Shown: one piece after another, positions 1 through 6,233 of the stretch
Position numbering within the stretch: the stretch's first letter is position 1
How the letters are laid out: each line of letters opens with the position of its first letter
DNA from: an uncultured Prevotellaceae bacterium
GTDB taxonomy: Bacteria; Bacteroidota; Bacteroidia; Bacteroidales; Bacteroidaceae
Direction: 5' to 3'
Length of the DNA: 38,085 nt
Assembly (NCBI GenBank): GCA_900316445.1
Contig: ONCZ01000059.1
Span: 1 to 38,085, forward strand
The notes under the pieces: generated by a model
Database searches by the model: none
Seen by the model: the letters and a program-made list of their open reading frames with translations, nothing else
Told to the model about the DNA's origin: nothing
Program-made: the position numbers and the translations under genes

Positions 1-134
1 AGTGCAAGAAGCCTCATTATTTAAGAACCTGAAACATTTCGAGCATGCCGTTCAAGATTCATTAACAATTCGTTAAAGATTTCTTAACTATTAGTCGGTG
101 GTCTCTTACCATTTCCCACTCTCTACTCGCACTC

Positions 135-168
135 TAAATTCTAAATTCTATATTCTATATTCTTAATT
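135..168. repeat. Heptanucleotide tandem array 1
   Basis: Four and a half units of period 7 are visible: two TAAATTC, two TATATTC, then a partial unit. It is non-coding and belongs to a set of 7-bp arrays spread over the window (see findings). Confidence 0.7.
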
Positions 169-208
169 TTGATATTCCAAGTAGCTGAAAATCAGAAATT
201 TGCTTTAA

Positions 209-260
209 AAATTCTATTTATAATATATTTATTATAATAAATATATTATAAATAGAATTT
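209..260. repeat. Perfect 52-bp AT-rich palindrome
   Basis: The two 26-base halves are exact reverse complements, beginning AAATTCTATTTATAA and mirrored at the far end, with no spacer. It lies 126 bp beyond the 3' end of the reverse-strand MazF gene. It could extrude as a cruciform or form an RNA hairpin that ends the toxin transcript, but there is no clear U-tract. The rest of bases 1-385 contains only AT-rich sequence and two heptamer arrays; I see no gene there. Confidence 0.85.
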
Positions 261-310
261 AATAATTAACACCCAACAATTCCCCCTTCCCACTAGGCAA
301 AAAAACAAAT

Positions 311-332
311 TTAAGAATTAAGAATTAAGAAT
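311..332. repeat. Heptanucleotide tandem array 2
   Basis: Three copies of TTAAGAA with period 7, non-coding, just downstream of the MazF gene. Confidence 0.65.
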
Positions 333-385
333 ATTGATATTTCGGGCAAAAGATTTGGAGAAATCCCTACTATGTCACTACTGTG

Positions 386-706
386 TCATTCGCAGAACAT
401 CTGGCGCAGGATGTCCTGTAGAGCGGTAACCTCATCAGAAGTGAGTGAGGTTATACGATTCTTCAATCGCCGTTTGTCAATGGTGCGAATCTGGTCAGTT
501 GCCATCTCGCCGTCACGATTCATGATGCGACAGGCAACCCGATAAGGATAGCCGTGGATAGCCGATGTAATAGGTACGATAATTATCGTGTCGAGATGGT
601 CGTTAAGCTCTTTGGGGCTGACAATAACGCATGGTCGAATCTTCTGCATCTCAGCACCGACTGTAGGGTTTAAGTCCACCCAGTAAACATCAAACTGGTT
701 TACCAT
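386..706 (-). CDS. MazF/PemK-family mRNA endoribonuclease toxin
   Basis: This 106-residue protein has the PemK/MazF fold pattern: an N-terminal DVYWVDLNPTVGAE segment, then KIRPCVIVSP with the conserved RP, then TIIIVPITSA. These strands form the SH3-like barrel that cleaves mRNA at short sequence motifs. The length is typical of the family. It overlaps the 3' end of the upstream antitoxin gene by 7 bases, the usual toxin-second arrangement that couples translation. Both genes should be transcribed from the reverse promoter at 971-1002. Activity is inferred from the family; the cut site cannot be read from sequence. Confidence 0.88.
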   Translation of the reverse strand: MVNQFDVYWVDLNPTVGAEMQKIRPCVIVSPKELNDHLDTIIIVPITSAIHGYPYRVACRIMNRDGEMATDQIRTIDKRRLKNRITSLTSDEVTALQDILRQMFCE

Positions 707-945
707 TTCCAGTCCTCCATCGTTTCATCTTCGAACACATCGGCTGCCATCAACTTGTCCTCCCCGTCGGCATGCGCCTGCTTAGCGGCTGCAGCCCATC
801 CGTTGCGGGCGGCTGCATTGGCTCCCTTCTGTTGGGTAGTGACCAATCCCTTCACATACGCCAAGACCTTGGCCAGCAGCGTCTCGTTGTCTGCTATCTC
901 ACCCATGGCGCGGTATAACTCCGCATTCAGTTCTAATGCTGTCAT
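700..945 (-). CDS. Putative antitoxin partner of MazF
   Basis: An 81-residue protein is encoded immediately before the toxin with a 7-base overlap. The N-terminal half is a predicted helical segment (LNAELYRAMGEIADNETLLAKVLAYVKGL) and the C-terminus is acidic with aromatic residues (FEDETMEDWKW), a common layout for antitoxins that insert an acidic tail into the MazF groove. I recognise no clear ribbon-helix-helix or AbrB motif, so the family is uncertain. The role is inferred from position and tail composition. The start is the ATG 26 bases downstream of the promoter -7 element. Confidence 0.7.
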   Translation of the reverse strand: MTALELNAELYRAMGEIADNETLLAKVLAYVKGLVTTQQKGANAAARNGWAAAAKQAHADGEDKLMAADVFEDETMEDWKW

Positions 946-970
946 AATCCTAACACTTTTGTTTCGGCTG

Positions 971-1002
971 CAAAGATAGGGAAAAAATCAATAAGTTCCA
1001 AA
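971..1002 (-). promoter_or_regulatory. Bacteroidetes-type promoter of the toxin-antitoxin pair
   Basis: On the reverse strand a TATCTTTG -7 element (complement of 971-978) lies about 20 bases after a TTTGG -33 element (complement of 998-1002). The antitoxin ATG follows 26 bases later, giving a short leader. Confidence 0.65.
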
Positions 1003-1035
1003 TGATTAGGCGATAATTTCAAAAGCCAGACGAGA

Positions 1036-1064
1036 AAAACGGAAGCCGCTCTGACTTCCGTTTT
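1036..1064. terminator. Hairpin, probable terminator
   Basis: AAAACGGAAG (1036-1045) pairs with CTTCCGTTTT (1055-1064) across a nine-base loop, with A-rich and T-rich flanks so it could act on either strand. It sits behind the toxin-antitoxin promoter and may block read-through into that region from the right. Confidence 0.55.
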
Positions 1065-1206
1065 CCATTTTCTTCTTTAAAAAAGATCATTATAACAAAA
1101 GAACCGTCCCTCTGTATCTATAAAGATAGACACAATAATTCCAAATTTTCAGGCATCTTTTTTTATCTCATTGCACGTTTTAATTCAAAAACGCTTGCAT
1201 TTCTAA

Positions 1207-1272
1207 GTAGTCGCTGGGACAGGTACTTGGGTATGACGGCTCCTATGACTCAGGATCTGTCCCCACGGCTAC
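1207..1272. other. Imperfect long hairpin of unknown role in non-coding stretch
   Basis: GGGACAG (1216-1222) pairs with CTGTCCC (1257-1263), and flanking GTAG (1207-1210) pairs with CTAC (1269-1272). The 34-base loop holds two TATGAC direct repeats. The surrounding stretch 946-1680 has no convincing large gene; it holds this structure, a terminator-like hairpin, the cstA promoter and a long leader. The hairpin could be a structured RNA or an old mobile-element remnant. Confidence 0.35.
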
Positions 1273-1420
1273 CTACTCTTTATAAGCTAAATCACTAGAC
1301 ACATGTTGCAGAGTCGCACTGATTTGATAGACACAAGCGTTATATTTCGGGATTTTGGGATATACGCGCGGCCAAAAACAAGAAAAGTTACAGTAAAATG
1401 AAAGAAAATCGATAAAAAAC

Positions 1421-1451
1421 TTGGCAGTTCACACATTTTTTCCTATATTTG
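1421..1451 (+). promoter_or_regulatory. Bacteroidetes-type promoter upstream of the CstA-family gene
   Basis: TTGG at 1421-1424 and TATATTTG at 1444-1451 are separated by 19 bases, a good match to the Bacteroidetes consensus. Transcription would start near 1457-1460 and leave an unusually long leader of about 220 bases before the CstA start codon. Confidence 0.7.
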
Positions 1452-1569
1452 TCCCCTGAATGGTGACTCTGTCGCTTTTCACGACATGATGGGAATTGCG
1501 GAGCGTTATGCTTCTTTTACGTAATGACTGTTAATGTACGACAAACTAGAATAATTAATGTAACCGCTT

Positions 1570-1665
1570 ATGAAACGTAATAGAATCCTGAACATGGTTA
1601 TGGCAGCAGGCATCATCCCACAAGTGCAACTCACTTGGTTTCCGCCTCGTGTTGACGAAAAATAA
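1570..1665 (+). CDS. Possible 31-residue leader peptide in the cstA leader
   Basis: An ATG-started frame inside the 5' leader encodes MKRNRILNMVMAAGIIPQ followed by VQLTWFPPRVDEK. The hydrophobic start and the Trp-Phe-Pro-Pro stretch near the end are features that can slow ribosomes, and the stop lies 15 bases before the CstA start codon. This could be a regulatory leader peptide or a chance frame. No homologue is recognised. Confidence 0.25.
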   Translation: MKRNRILNMVMAAGIIPQVQLTWFPPRVDEK

Positions 1666-1680
1666 ATAATTATTTGATCA

Positions 1681-3147
1681 ATGGTTACATTTTGCATTAG
1701 TCTTATAGCACTTGTCTTAGGCTATCTGTTGTATGGCCGTTTTGTGGACAGCGTGTTTGGCCCTGACGACAGGGAAACTCCTGCTGTTGCCATGGCCGAT
1801 GGGGTTGACCACATTGTGCTTCCTAACTGGAAGGTGTTTATGATCCAGTTTCTGAACATCGCAGGTACCGGGCCCATCTTCGGTGCTATCATGGGCGCCA
1901 AGTTCGGCCCTGTAGCCTATCTGTGGATTGTGCTGGGATGTATCTTCGCAGGCAGCGTACACGACTATTTCACGGGTATGCTCTCCATGCGTAACGGTGG
2001 TGCCAGTTGTCCGGAGATTGTCGGGAAATACCTGGGTGAGAAGGCCCGTAAGGTCATGCTGGTGTTCTCGGTACTCCTTCTGCTGATGGTGGGCACGGTG
2101 TTTGTGTTCAGTCCCGCCACCATCCTCCAGGGGTATGGCGGTACCGCCCTGATGTGGATTATCTGTATCTTTGTCTATTATATCGTGGCCACGATGCTCC
2201 CTATCGACAAGGTTATCGGGCGCTTCTATCCTGTGTTTGCCATTGCCCTTCTGTTCATGGTGGCAGCACTGATGGTATGCCTGTTTGTGGAATGGCCCCA
2301 GTTGCCCGAGTTGTGGTCGCATCCCGAGAATATGGGCCAGGCGGCCGACAGCTCCTTCACCGACCAGGTGTTCCCTTGTATGTTCATCACCATCGCCTGC
2401 GGTGCCTTGAGTGGCTTCCATGCTACCCAGAGCCCGCTCATGGCCCGCTGTCTGGCTTCAGAGCGCAAGGGTCGTGCCGTGTTCTACGGCTCGATGATCG
2501 CCGAGGGGCTTGTGGCACTGGTATGGGCTGCTGTGTCCATGTATTTCTTCTATGGGGAACCTGCTCCGGGTTATCAGATCATAGAGGCTGTCGGCAATAA
2601 GGGCTTTTTGACCAGTGCCCCCGCCGTGGTGAATATCATGTGCAACAGCTGGCTCGGCCTCACAGGCGGTATCTTGGCCATTCTCGGTGTCGTGGCAGCT
2701 CCCATCACCTCGGGCGATACGGCTTTCCGATCTGCCCGACTGATCATCGCAGAAGCATTCCATATCGAGCAGCGGCCCATTCCCAAACGCCTGCTCGTCA
2801 GTCTGCCCCTCTTCGGTGCTTCGCTGGCTCTGCTGATATGGCAGGTAGAGGACGCCAATGGCTTCAACACCATTTGGCAATATGCCGGATGGAGCAATCA
2901 GGCGCTGGCGGTATTCATGCTCTGGGCCATCACGGTCTATCTGGTCCGTCAGAAGAAGAACTATTGGATCACACTCATTCCTGCTCTGTTCATGACGTGC
3001 GTCTGCACTACATTCCTTTTTATTTCGAAACTCGCCTTCCATCTGCCGGAGGGCATTGCCTATATCGCTGGCGGCGTATGTCTGGTGATTGCCGCCGTTT
3101 GGTTCTGTGCATGGATGATTAACAACAATAAAAACCAAAGAAAATGA
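1681..3147 (+). CDS. cstA: CstA-family carbon starvation / peptide or pyruvate transporter
   Basis: This 488-residue polytopic membrane protein carries the CstA signature regions: FGPDDRETPA near residues 26-35, LPNWKVFMIQFLNIAGTGPI, and FGPVAYLWIVLGCIFAGSVHDY. About a dozen hydrophobic segments run to the C-terminus. It is much shorter than the roughly 700-residue E. coli CstA, as is usual for Bacteroidetes members. CstA and BtsT proteins import pyruvate or peptides at the inner membrane during nutrient limitation; the substrate here is unknown. The stop codon overlaps the next gene's ATG by four bases (ATGA), so the lipoprotein is translationally coupled. The start at 1681 follows the promoter and long leader described separately. 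Confidence 0.9.
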   Translation: MVTFCISLIALVLGYLLYGRFVDSVFGPDDRETPAVAMADGVDHIVLPNWKVFMIQFLNIAGTGPIFGAIMGAKFGPVAYLWIVLGCIFAGSVHDYFTGMLSMRNGGASCPEIVGKYLGEKARKVMLVFSVLLLLMVGTVFVFSPATILQGYGGTALMWIICIFVYYIVATMLPIDKVIGRFYPVFAIALLFMVAALMVCLFVEWPQLPELWSHPENMGQAADSSFTDQVFPCMFITIACGALSGFHATQSPLMARCLASERKGRAVFYGSMIAEGLVALVWAAVSMYFFYGEPAPGYQIIEAVGNKGFLTSAPAVVNIMCNSWLGLTGGILAILGVVAAPITSGDTAFRSARLIIAEAFHIEQRPIPKRLLVSLPLFGASLALLIWQVEDANGFNTIWQYAGWSNQALAVFMLWAITVYLVRQKKNYWITLIPALFMTCVCTTFLFISKLAFHLPEGIAYIAGGVCLVIAAVWFCAWMINNNKNQRK

Positions 3148-3800
3148 AACGAATTAATTATTTAGTGATGTTGGCAGCGGCGGCCCTGATGGCTGGCTGC
3201 GGGCAAGGCGAAAAGCCAGTCTTGGAGCCAAAAGTGGAGCAAACGGTCTTGGTGGGTCATTTCCATAATACGGATGACGTGCCTGAGTATGTAATCCTGT
3301 TCAACGAAGATACAGGAGAAGAACTGGCTAATGTGCCCGTGAAAGACGGGAGGTTCCGCTACGACATACCCAGCGACAAGACGACTCTCATGTCCGTCCA
3401 TTTCGGTCAGGACGACAACGGCTGGAAGGAGAAATTCGTCCCTACCGGCGACACGGTGCGCTACGAGATAGACGGCCTCAAGACGGTTGCCGAGGAATTC
3501 GCACCAGAGACATCGCTCAACTTCCAGGTGCGCGATCTTGTGCCGATCTTAAAGGATGTGCTTAGCCGCCTGGAGACTGACTCTGCCGCTACCGGTGAAT
3601 TGCGTGACATCTGCCTCAAACTGATTGAAGAGCATCCCTCTGATTTCCTAGGTTACTGGGGTCTGATATACGCCACGCTTGCTCAGGTGACAGAGGAGGA
3701 GTGGTTGGCATTGGTGGACAAGGTGGCGCCTGAGATTCAGGCAAATCCCTATGTGCAGGCGCTGAAGGCTCAGTATGCGGCCTCACGAGAAGAGAAGTAG
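3144..3800 (+). CDS. DUF4369-like lipoprotein
   Basis: The 218-residue product begins with a lipoprotein signal peptide ending in a lipobox (LMAGC, Cys at about residue 19). Residues about 30-130 form a beta-rich region (VGHFHNTDDVPEYVILFNEDTGEELANVPV, then DGRFRYDIPSDKTTLMSVHFG) that resembles the DUF4369 domain found at the N-terminus of Bacteroidetes thioredoxin-like lipoproteins, but no thioredoxin CxxC domain follows. The C-terminus is helical. It overlaps cstA by four bases and ends 42 bases before the first peptide precursor, with no terminator or promoter that I can see between. Membrane-anchored; function unknown. Confidence 0.7.
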   Translation: MKRINYLVMLAAAALMAGCGQGEKPVLEPKVEQTVLVGHFHNTDDVPEYVILFNEDTGEELANVPVKDGRFRYDIPSDKTTLMSVHFGQDDNGWKEKFVPTGDTVRYEIDGLKTVAEEFAPETSLNFQVRDLVPILKDVLSRLETDSAATGELRDICLKLIEEHPSDFLGYWGLIYATLAQVTEEEWLALVDKVAPEIQANPYVQALKAQYAASREEK

Positions 3801-3842
3801 TTGCCTAAGAGAAATTCAATTAACCCCTAAAATATAATAATT

Positions 3843-4034
3843 ATGGAAGAAAAGAAAGAAAAGCGCGTTCTGAGAATTGAACTCGACGACGACGTGAAGA
3901 AGGTTTCCATCACTGGAAAGAACGGTGATGAGCAGGTAGTGATGAGCCAGGAATTCAACGAGGACGACCTCGACCAGGTGGCCGGAGGGTTTCCGCTTAT
4001 TTATGAGTCGCCTCCCCATTGCAAATTCAAATAA
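3843..4034 (+). CDS. RiPP precursor peptide 1 (double-glycine leader)
   Basis: This 63-residue peptide has a 49-residue charged leader (MEEKKEKRVLRIELDDDVKK at the start, DLDQVAGG at the end) and a 14-residue core FPLIYESPPHCKFK. The Gly48-Gly49 motif is the expected cut site for the C39 peptidase encoded at 11642-13777. The core has a single Cys, three prolines and a His. The leader is the likely docking site for the PqqD-like protein. It is the first of five tandem copies placed directly before the first radical SAM maturase. Assignment as a precursor rests on leader, copy number and neighbours. Which core residues are modified cannot be read from sequence. Confidence 0.85.
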   Translation: MEEKKEKRVLRIELDDDVKKVSITGKNGDEQVVMSQEFNEDDLDQVAGGFPLIYESPPHCKFK

Positions 4035-4053
4035 TGATCAAACTATTAAGATT

Positions 4054-4245
4054 ATGGAAGAGAAGAAAGAAAAGCGCGTTCTGAGAATTGAACTCGACGA
4101 CGACGTGAAGAAGGTTTCCATCACTGGAAAGAACGGTGATGAGCAGGTAGTGATGAGCCAAGAACTCAACGAGGACGACCTCGACCAGGTGGCCGGAGGG
4201 AAATTCAATACTTTTCCGCTTAAACCCCTTTGTAACAAAGATTAA
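4054..4245 (+). CDS. RiPP precursor peptide 2 (double-glycine leader)
   Basis: The 63-residue product has the same 49-residue leader as copy 1, differing only at position 38 (Leu for Phe), followed by the core KFNTFPLKPLCNKD. The ATG at 4054 was chosen because it aligns exactly with the leader start of the other copies; an earlier in-frame ATG at 4003 would add 17 residues read from the tail of copy 1. The core again contains one Cys four residues from the end and shares an FPL tripeptide with copy 1. The near-identical DNA of the leaders points to recent tandem duplication. Confidence 0.85.
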   Translation: MEEKKEKRVLRIELDDDVKKVSITGKNGDEQVVMSQELNEDDLDQVAGGKFNTFPLKPLCNKD

Positions 4246-4264
4246 TGATCAAACTATTAAGATT

Positions 4265-4423
4265 ATGGAAGAGAAGAAAGAAAAGCGCGTTCTGAGAATT
4301 GAACTCGACGACGACGTGAAGAAGGTTTCTATCACTGGAAAGAACGGTGATGAGCAGGTAGTGATGAGCCAGGAACTCGATGAGGATGACCTCGACCAGG
4401 TGGCCGGAGGGAAGCCGCTTTAA
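4265..4423 (+). CDS. RiPP precursor copy 3 with a three-residue core
   Basis: This copy encodes the complete 49-residue leader through VAGG and then only Lys-Pro-Leu before a TAA stop, 52 residues in all. The DNA after the stop still resembles the core region of copy 2: CCGCTTAAACCCCTTTGT there corresponds to CCGCTTTAATCCCTTTGA here, so an AAA-to-TAA type change and a lost Cys codon have ended the core, and about twelve bases encoding FNTF are missing. It is either a dead copy on the way to decay or a leader-only peptide that could compete for the maturase or peptidase. Confidence 0.75.
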   Translation: MEEKKEKRVLRIELDDDVKKVSITGKNGDEQVVMSQELDEDDLDQVAGGKPL

Positions 4424-4464
4424 TCCCTTTGAATCACAAGTTTAATGTTCAAACTATTAAGATT

Positions 4465-4652
4465 ATGGAAGAGAAGAAAGAAAAGCGCGTTCTGAGAATT
4501 GAACTCGACGACGACGTGAAGAAGGTTTCCATCACTGGAAAGAACGGGTGATGAGCCAGGAACTCAACGAGGACGACCTCGACCAGGTGGCCGGAGGGTT
4601 GATCCCAGCGCCTGATGAACTTTTTACCAAAAAGTTTTGTAACAAATATTAA
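4465..4652 (+). pseudogene. Frameshifted RiPP precursor copy 4
   Basis: The leader begins normally but a 13-base deletion inside the KNGDEQVVM segment, between two GTGATGAGC repeats present in the intact copies, shifts the frame. Translation stops at TGA 4549-4551 after 28 residues. The stop overlaps an ATG (TGATG, ATG at 4551) that reopens the original frame as MSQELNEDDLDQVAGG plus the core LIPAPDELFTKKFCNKY. The core itself is intact, with one Cys four residues from its end, so the lesion is in the leader. Restart at the overlapping ATG could make a peptide with a short leader, but this is inference; disruption is seen directly. Confidence 0.8.
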
Positions 4653-4671
4653 TCATCAAACTATTAAGATT

Positions 4672-4884
4672 ATGGAAGAGAAGAAAGAAAAGCGCGTCTT
4701 GCAGATTGAGCTCGACGACGACGTGAAGAAGGTATCCATCACTGGAAAGAACGGTGATGAGCAGGTAGTGATGAGTCAGGAACTCGACGAGGATGACCTC
4801 GATCAGGTGGCTGGAGGGTATAATCCAAGGTTACCCTATTACCAATTTACTGATCCTTCCAAAGGATGTCCTCTTAATCTGTGA
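4672..4884 (+). CDS. RiPP precursor peptide 5 (longest core)
   Basis: The 70-residue product carries the 49-residue leader (Gln at position 11 instead of Arg) and the longest core of the array, 21 residues: YNPRLPYYQFTDPSKGCPLNL. It has one Cys, four prolines and three tyrosines. The leader DNA has more synonymous and non-synonymous changes than the other copies, which suggests it is the oldest or least homogenised member. Its TGA stop overlaps the GTG start of the first radical SAM gene (GTGA, 4881-4884), tying the last precursor to its maturase by translational coupling. Confidence 0.85.
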   Translation: MEEKKEKRVLQIELDDDVKKVSITGKNGDEQVVMSQELDEDDLDQVAGGYNPRLPYYQFTDPSKGCPLNL

Positions 4885-6233
4885 AGACAATTATTGAACC
4901 AGCGAAGCCCTACATGAAGTTGTTGGGCCTTCAGAAACATCGGGCTGAGGAGACCTACCGCCTGATGTACTTTGTGGTGCAGGCCGAGGTTGACGACGGT
5001 CTGCTGCTGCTCCACAACATGACCAAGGAGATGGTGCTGCTCTCGAAGGAAGAGCAGCGCGTGTTCGGGCAATGTCCCACCGACCTGCCCGAACTCATCG
5101 ACCGCTGGTTCCTGGTACCTACTGGGCACGACGACTGCAAGCTGAGCCGTCAAATCCTGGAGGTGGCCCGTATGATAGCGCAGCCACGGCCCCACATCAC
5201 CGACTATACCATCATGACCACCAGCGACTGCAACGCCCGCTGCTTCTATTGCTACGAGCTGGGGCAGTCGCGAAGGCCCATGACTGAGGAGACGGCCCTG
5301 CAGACGGCCGACTACATCATCGGCCATTGTGGCGGCGAAGCCGTGAGTATCGTATGGTTTGGCGGTGAACCGCTCTTCAACAAGCCCGTCATCAGCCTGA
5401 TATGCCACAGGCTGAAGGAGGCTGGCGTGAAATATTCCTCTACGATGGTCAGCAACGGCTACCTGATGGATGCCGACACCGTGAAGGAAGCCCACGACCT
5501 GTGGAACCTGGAGCATGTACAGATTACTCTCGACGGTACCGAGCAGACCTACAACCGCGTGAAGGCCTATATATATAAAGGTGTGAATGCCTACGAGCGG
5601 GTGATGGAGAACATCGGCCATCTGATAGCGGCGGGCATCGAGGTGGTCATCCGCATGAATTTAGACATGCATAATGCCGACAATCTGGAGCGGCTGGCCG
5701 AAGAACTGCACGAGCGCTTCAAGGATGATACGCATCTGTATGCATACCTCAGCCTCTTGTTTGAGGACAAGGCAGGGCGCACTGGGATGTGCCACGAAGA
5801 CACACGACGGGAGCTGCTGCAAAGGATGAGGCAGATCTATGACAAGATGGCTGCCTGGAAGCAATGGAAGGGCAATAACTACGTGGCAAGGATTAAATCC
5901 AACTCCTGCAACGCCGACGACGACGCCCACGTGGTGATACAGCCTGACGGATATATCACCAAGTGTGAGCTCTATACCGACTCGCACCACATAGGCCACA
6001 TCAGCCGTGAAGGGTTCGACGAGGCGCCGAGGGCCCGTTTCAAGAAGAGAGGCACGAAGCTGATGGAGGCGTGCGAGCACTGCGTGAGATACCCAGACTG
6101 CTTCTTCCTGCTGTACTGTCCGAACTACAAGGAGTGTTATGCCGAGATGCCTGAGATGTATGAGCACATGTTGCAGCAGGACATGAAAGCCATGTATCAG
6201 GACTATTTAGAGAAAGGAGTAACGAACAGATGA
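4881..6233 (+). CDS. Radical SAM/SPASM peptide maturase 1
   Basis: This 450-residue enzyme should modify the precursor cores in the cytoplasm. The radical SAM cluster motif CNARCFYC places Cys at 117, 121 and 124, followed by the SAM-binding GGEP motif (WFGGEPLF). The C-terminus has a SPASM-type pattern for auxiliary iron-sulfur clusters: CX13GX4C (ending IQPDGYITKC) and then CX2CX5CX5CX5C. Residues 1-100 form a separate N-terminal domain also present in the paralogue at 8324. The GTG start overlaps the stop of precursor 5, and the gene end overlaps the next ATG. SPASM enzymes install thioether, carbon-carbon or related cross-links; the single core Cys makes thioether formation a reasonable guess but not a proven one. 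Confidence 0.88.
   Translation: MKTIIEPAKPYMKLLGLQKHRAEETYRLMYFVVQAEVDDGLLLLHNMTKEMVLLSKEEQRVFGQCPTDLPELIDRWFLVPTGHDDCKLSRQILEVARMIAQPRPHITDYTIMTTSDCNARCFYCYELGQSRRPMTEETALQTADYIIGHCGGEAVSIVWFGGEPLFNKPVISLICHRLKEAGVKYSSTMVSNGYLMDADTVKEAHDLWNLEHVQITLDGTEQTYNRVKAYIYKGVNAYERVMENIGHLIAAGIEVVIRMNLDMHNADNLERLAEELHERFKDDTHLYAYLSLLFEDKAGRTGMCHEDTRRELLQRMRQIYDKMAAWKQWKGNNYVARIKSNSCNADDDAHVVIQPDGYITKCELYTDSHHIGHISREGFDEAPRARFKKRGTKLMEACEHCVRYPDCFFLLYCPNYKECYAEMPEMYEHMLQQDMKAMYQDYLEKGVTNR

Larger units (their letters stand above)
3843..4821 (+). repeat. Five-copy tandem array of precursor leader cassettes
   Basis: Starts at 3843, 4054, 4265, 4465 and 4672 give periods of 211, 211, 200 and 207 bases. 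Each leader spans about 147 bases and is almost identical between copies even at silent sites. Copies 2-5 are preceded by a shared AAACTATTAAGATT spacer right before the ATG. Core-coding segments between the repeats differ in length and sequence. Confidence 0.9.

Noticed and set aside
1717-2421. Long reverse-strand open frame opposite the CstA gene
   Set aside because: Its translation is His/Gln/Gly-rich and unlike any family, while the forward frame is a clear CstA. It is a shadow frame.
3843-4884. Tandem precursor copies as an assembly artefact
   Set aside because: Cores and spacers differ in sequence and length between copies and each has distinct point changes, so a simple collapse or duplication error is unlikely.
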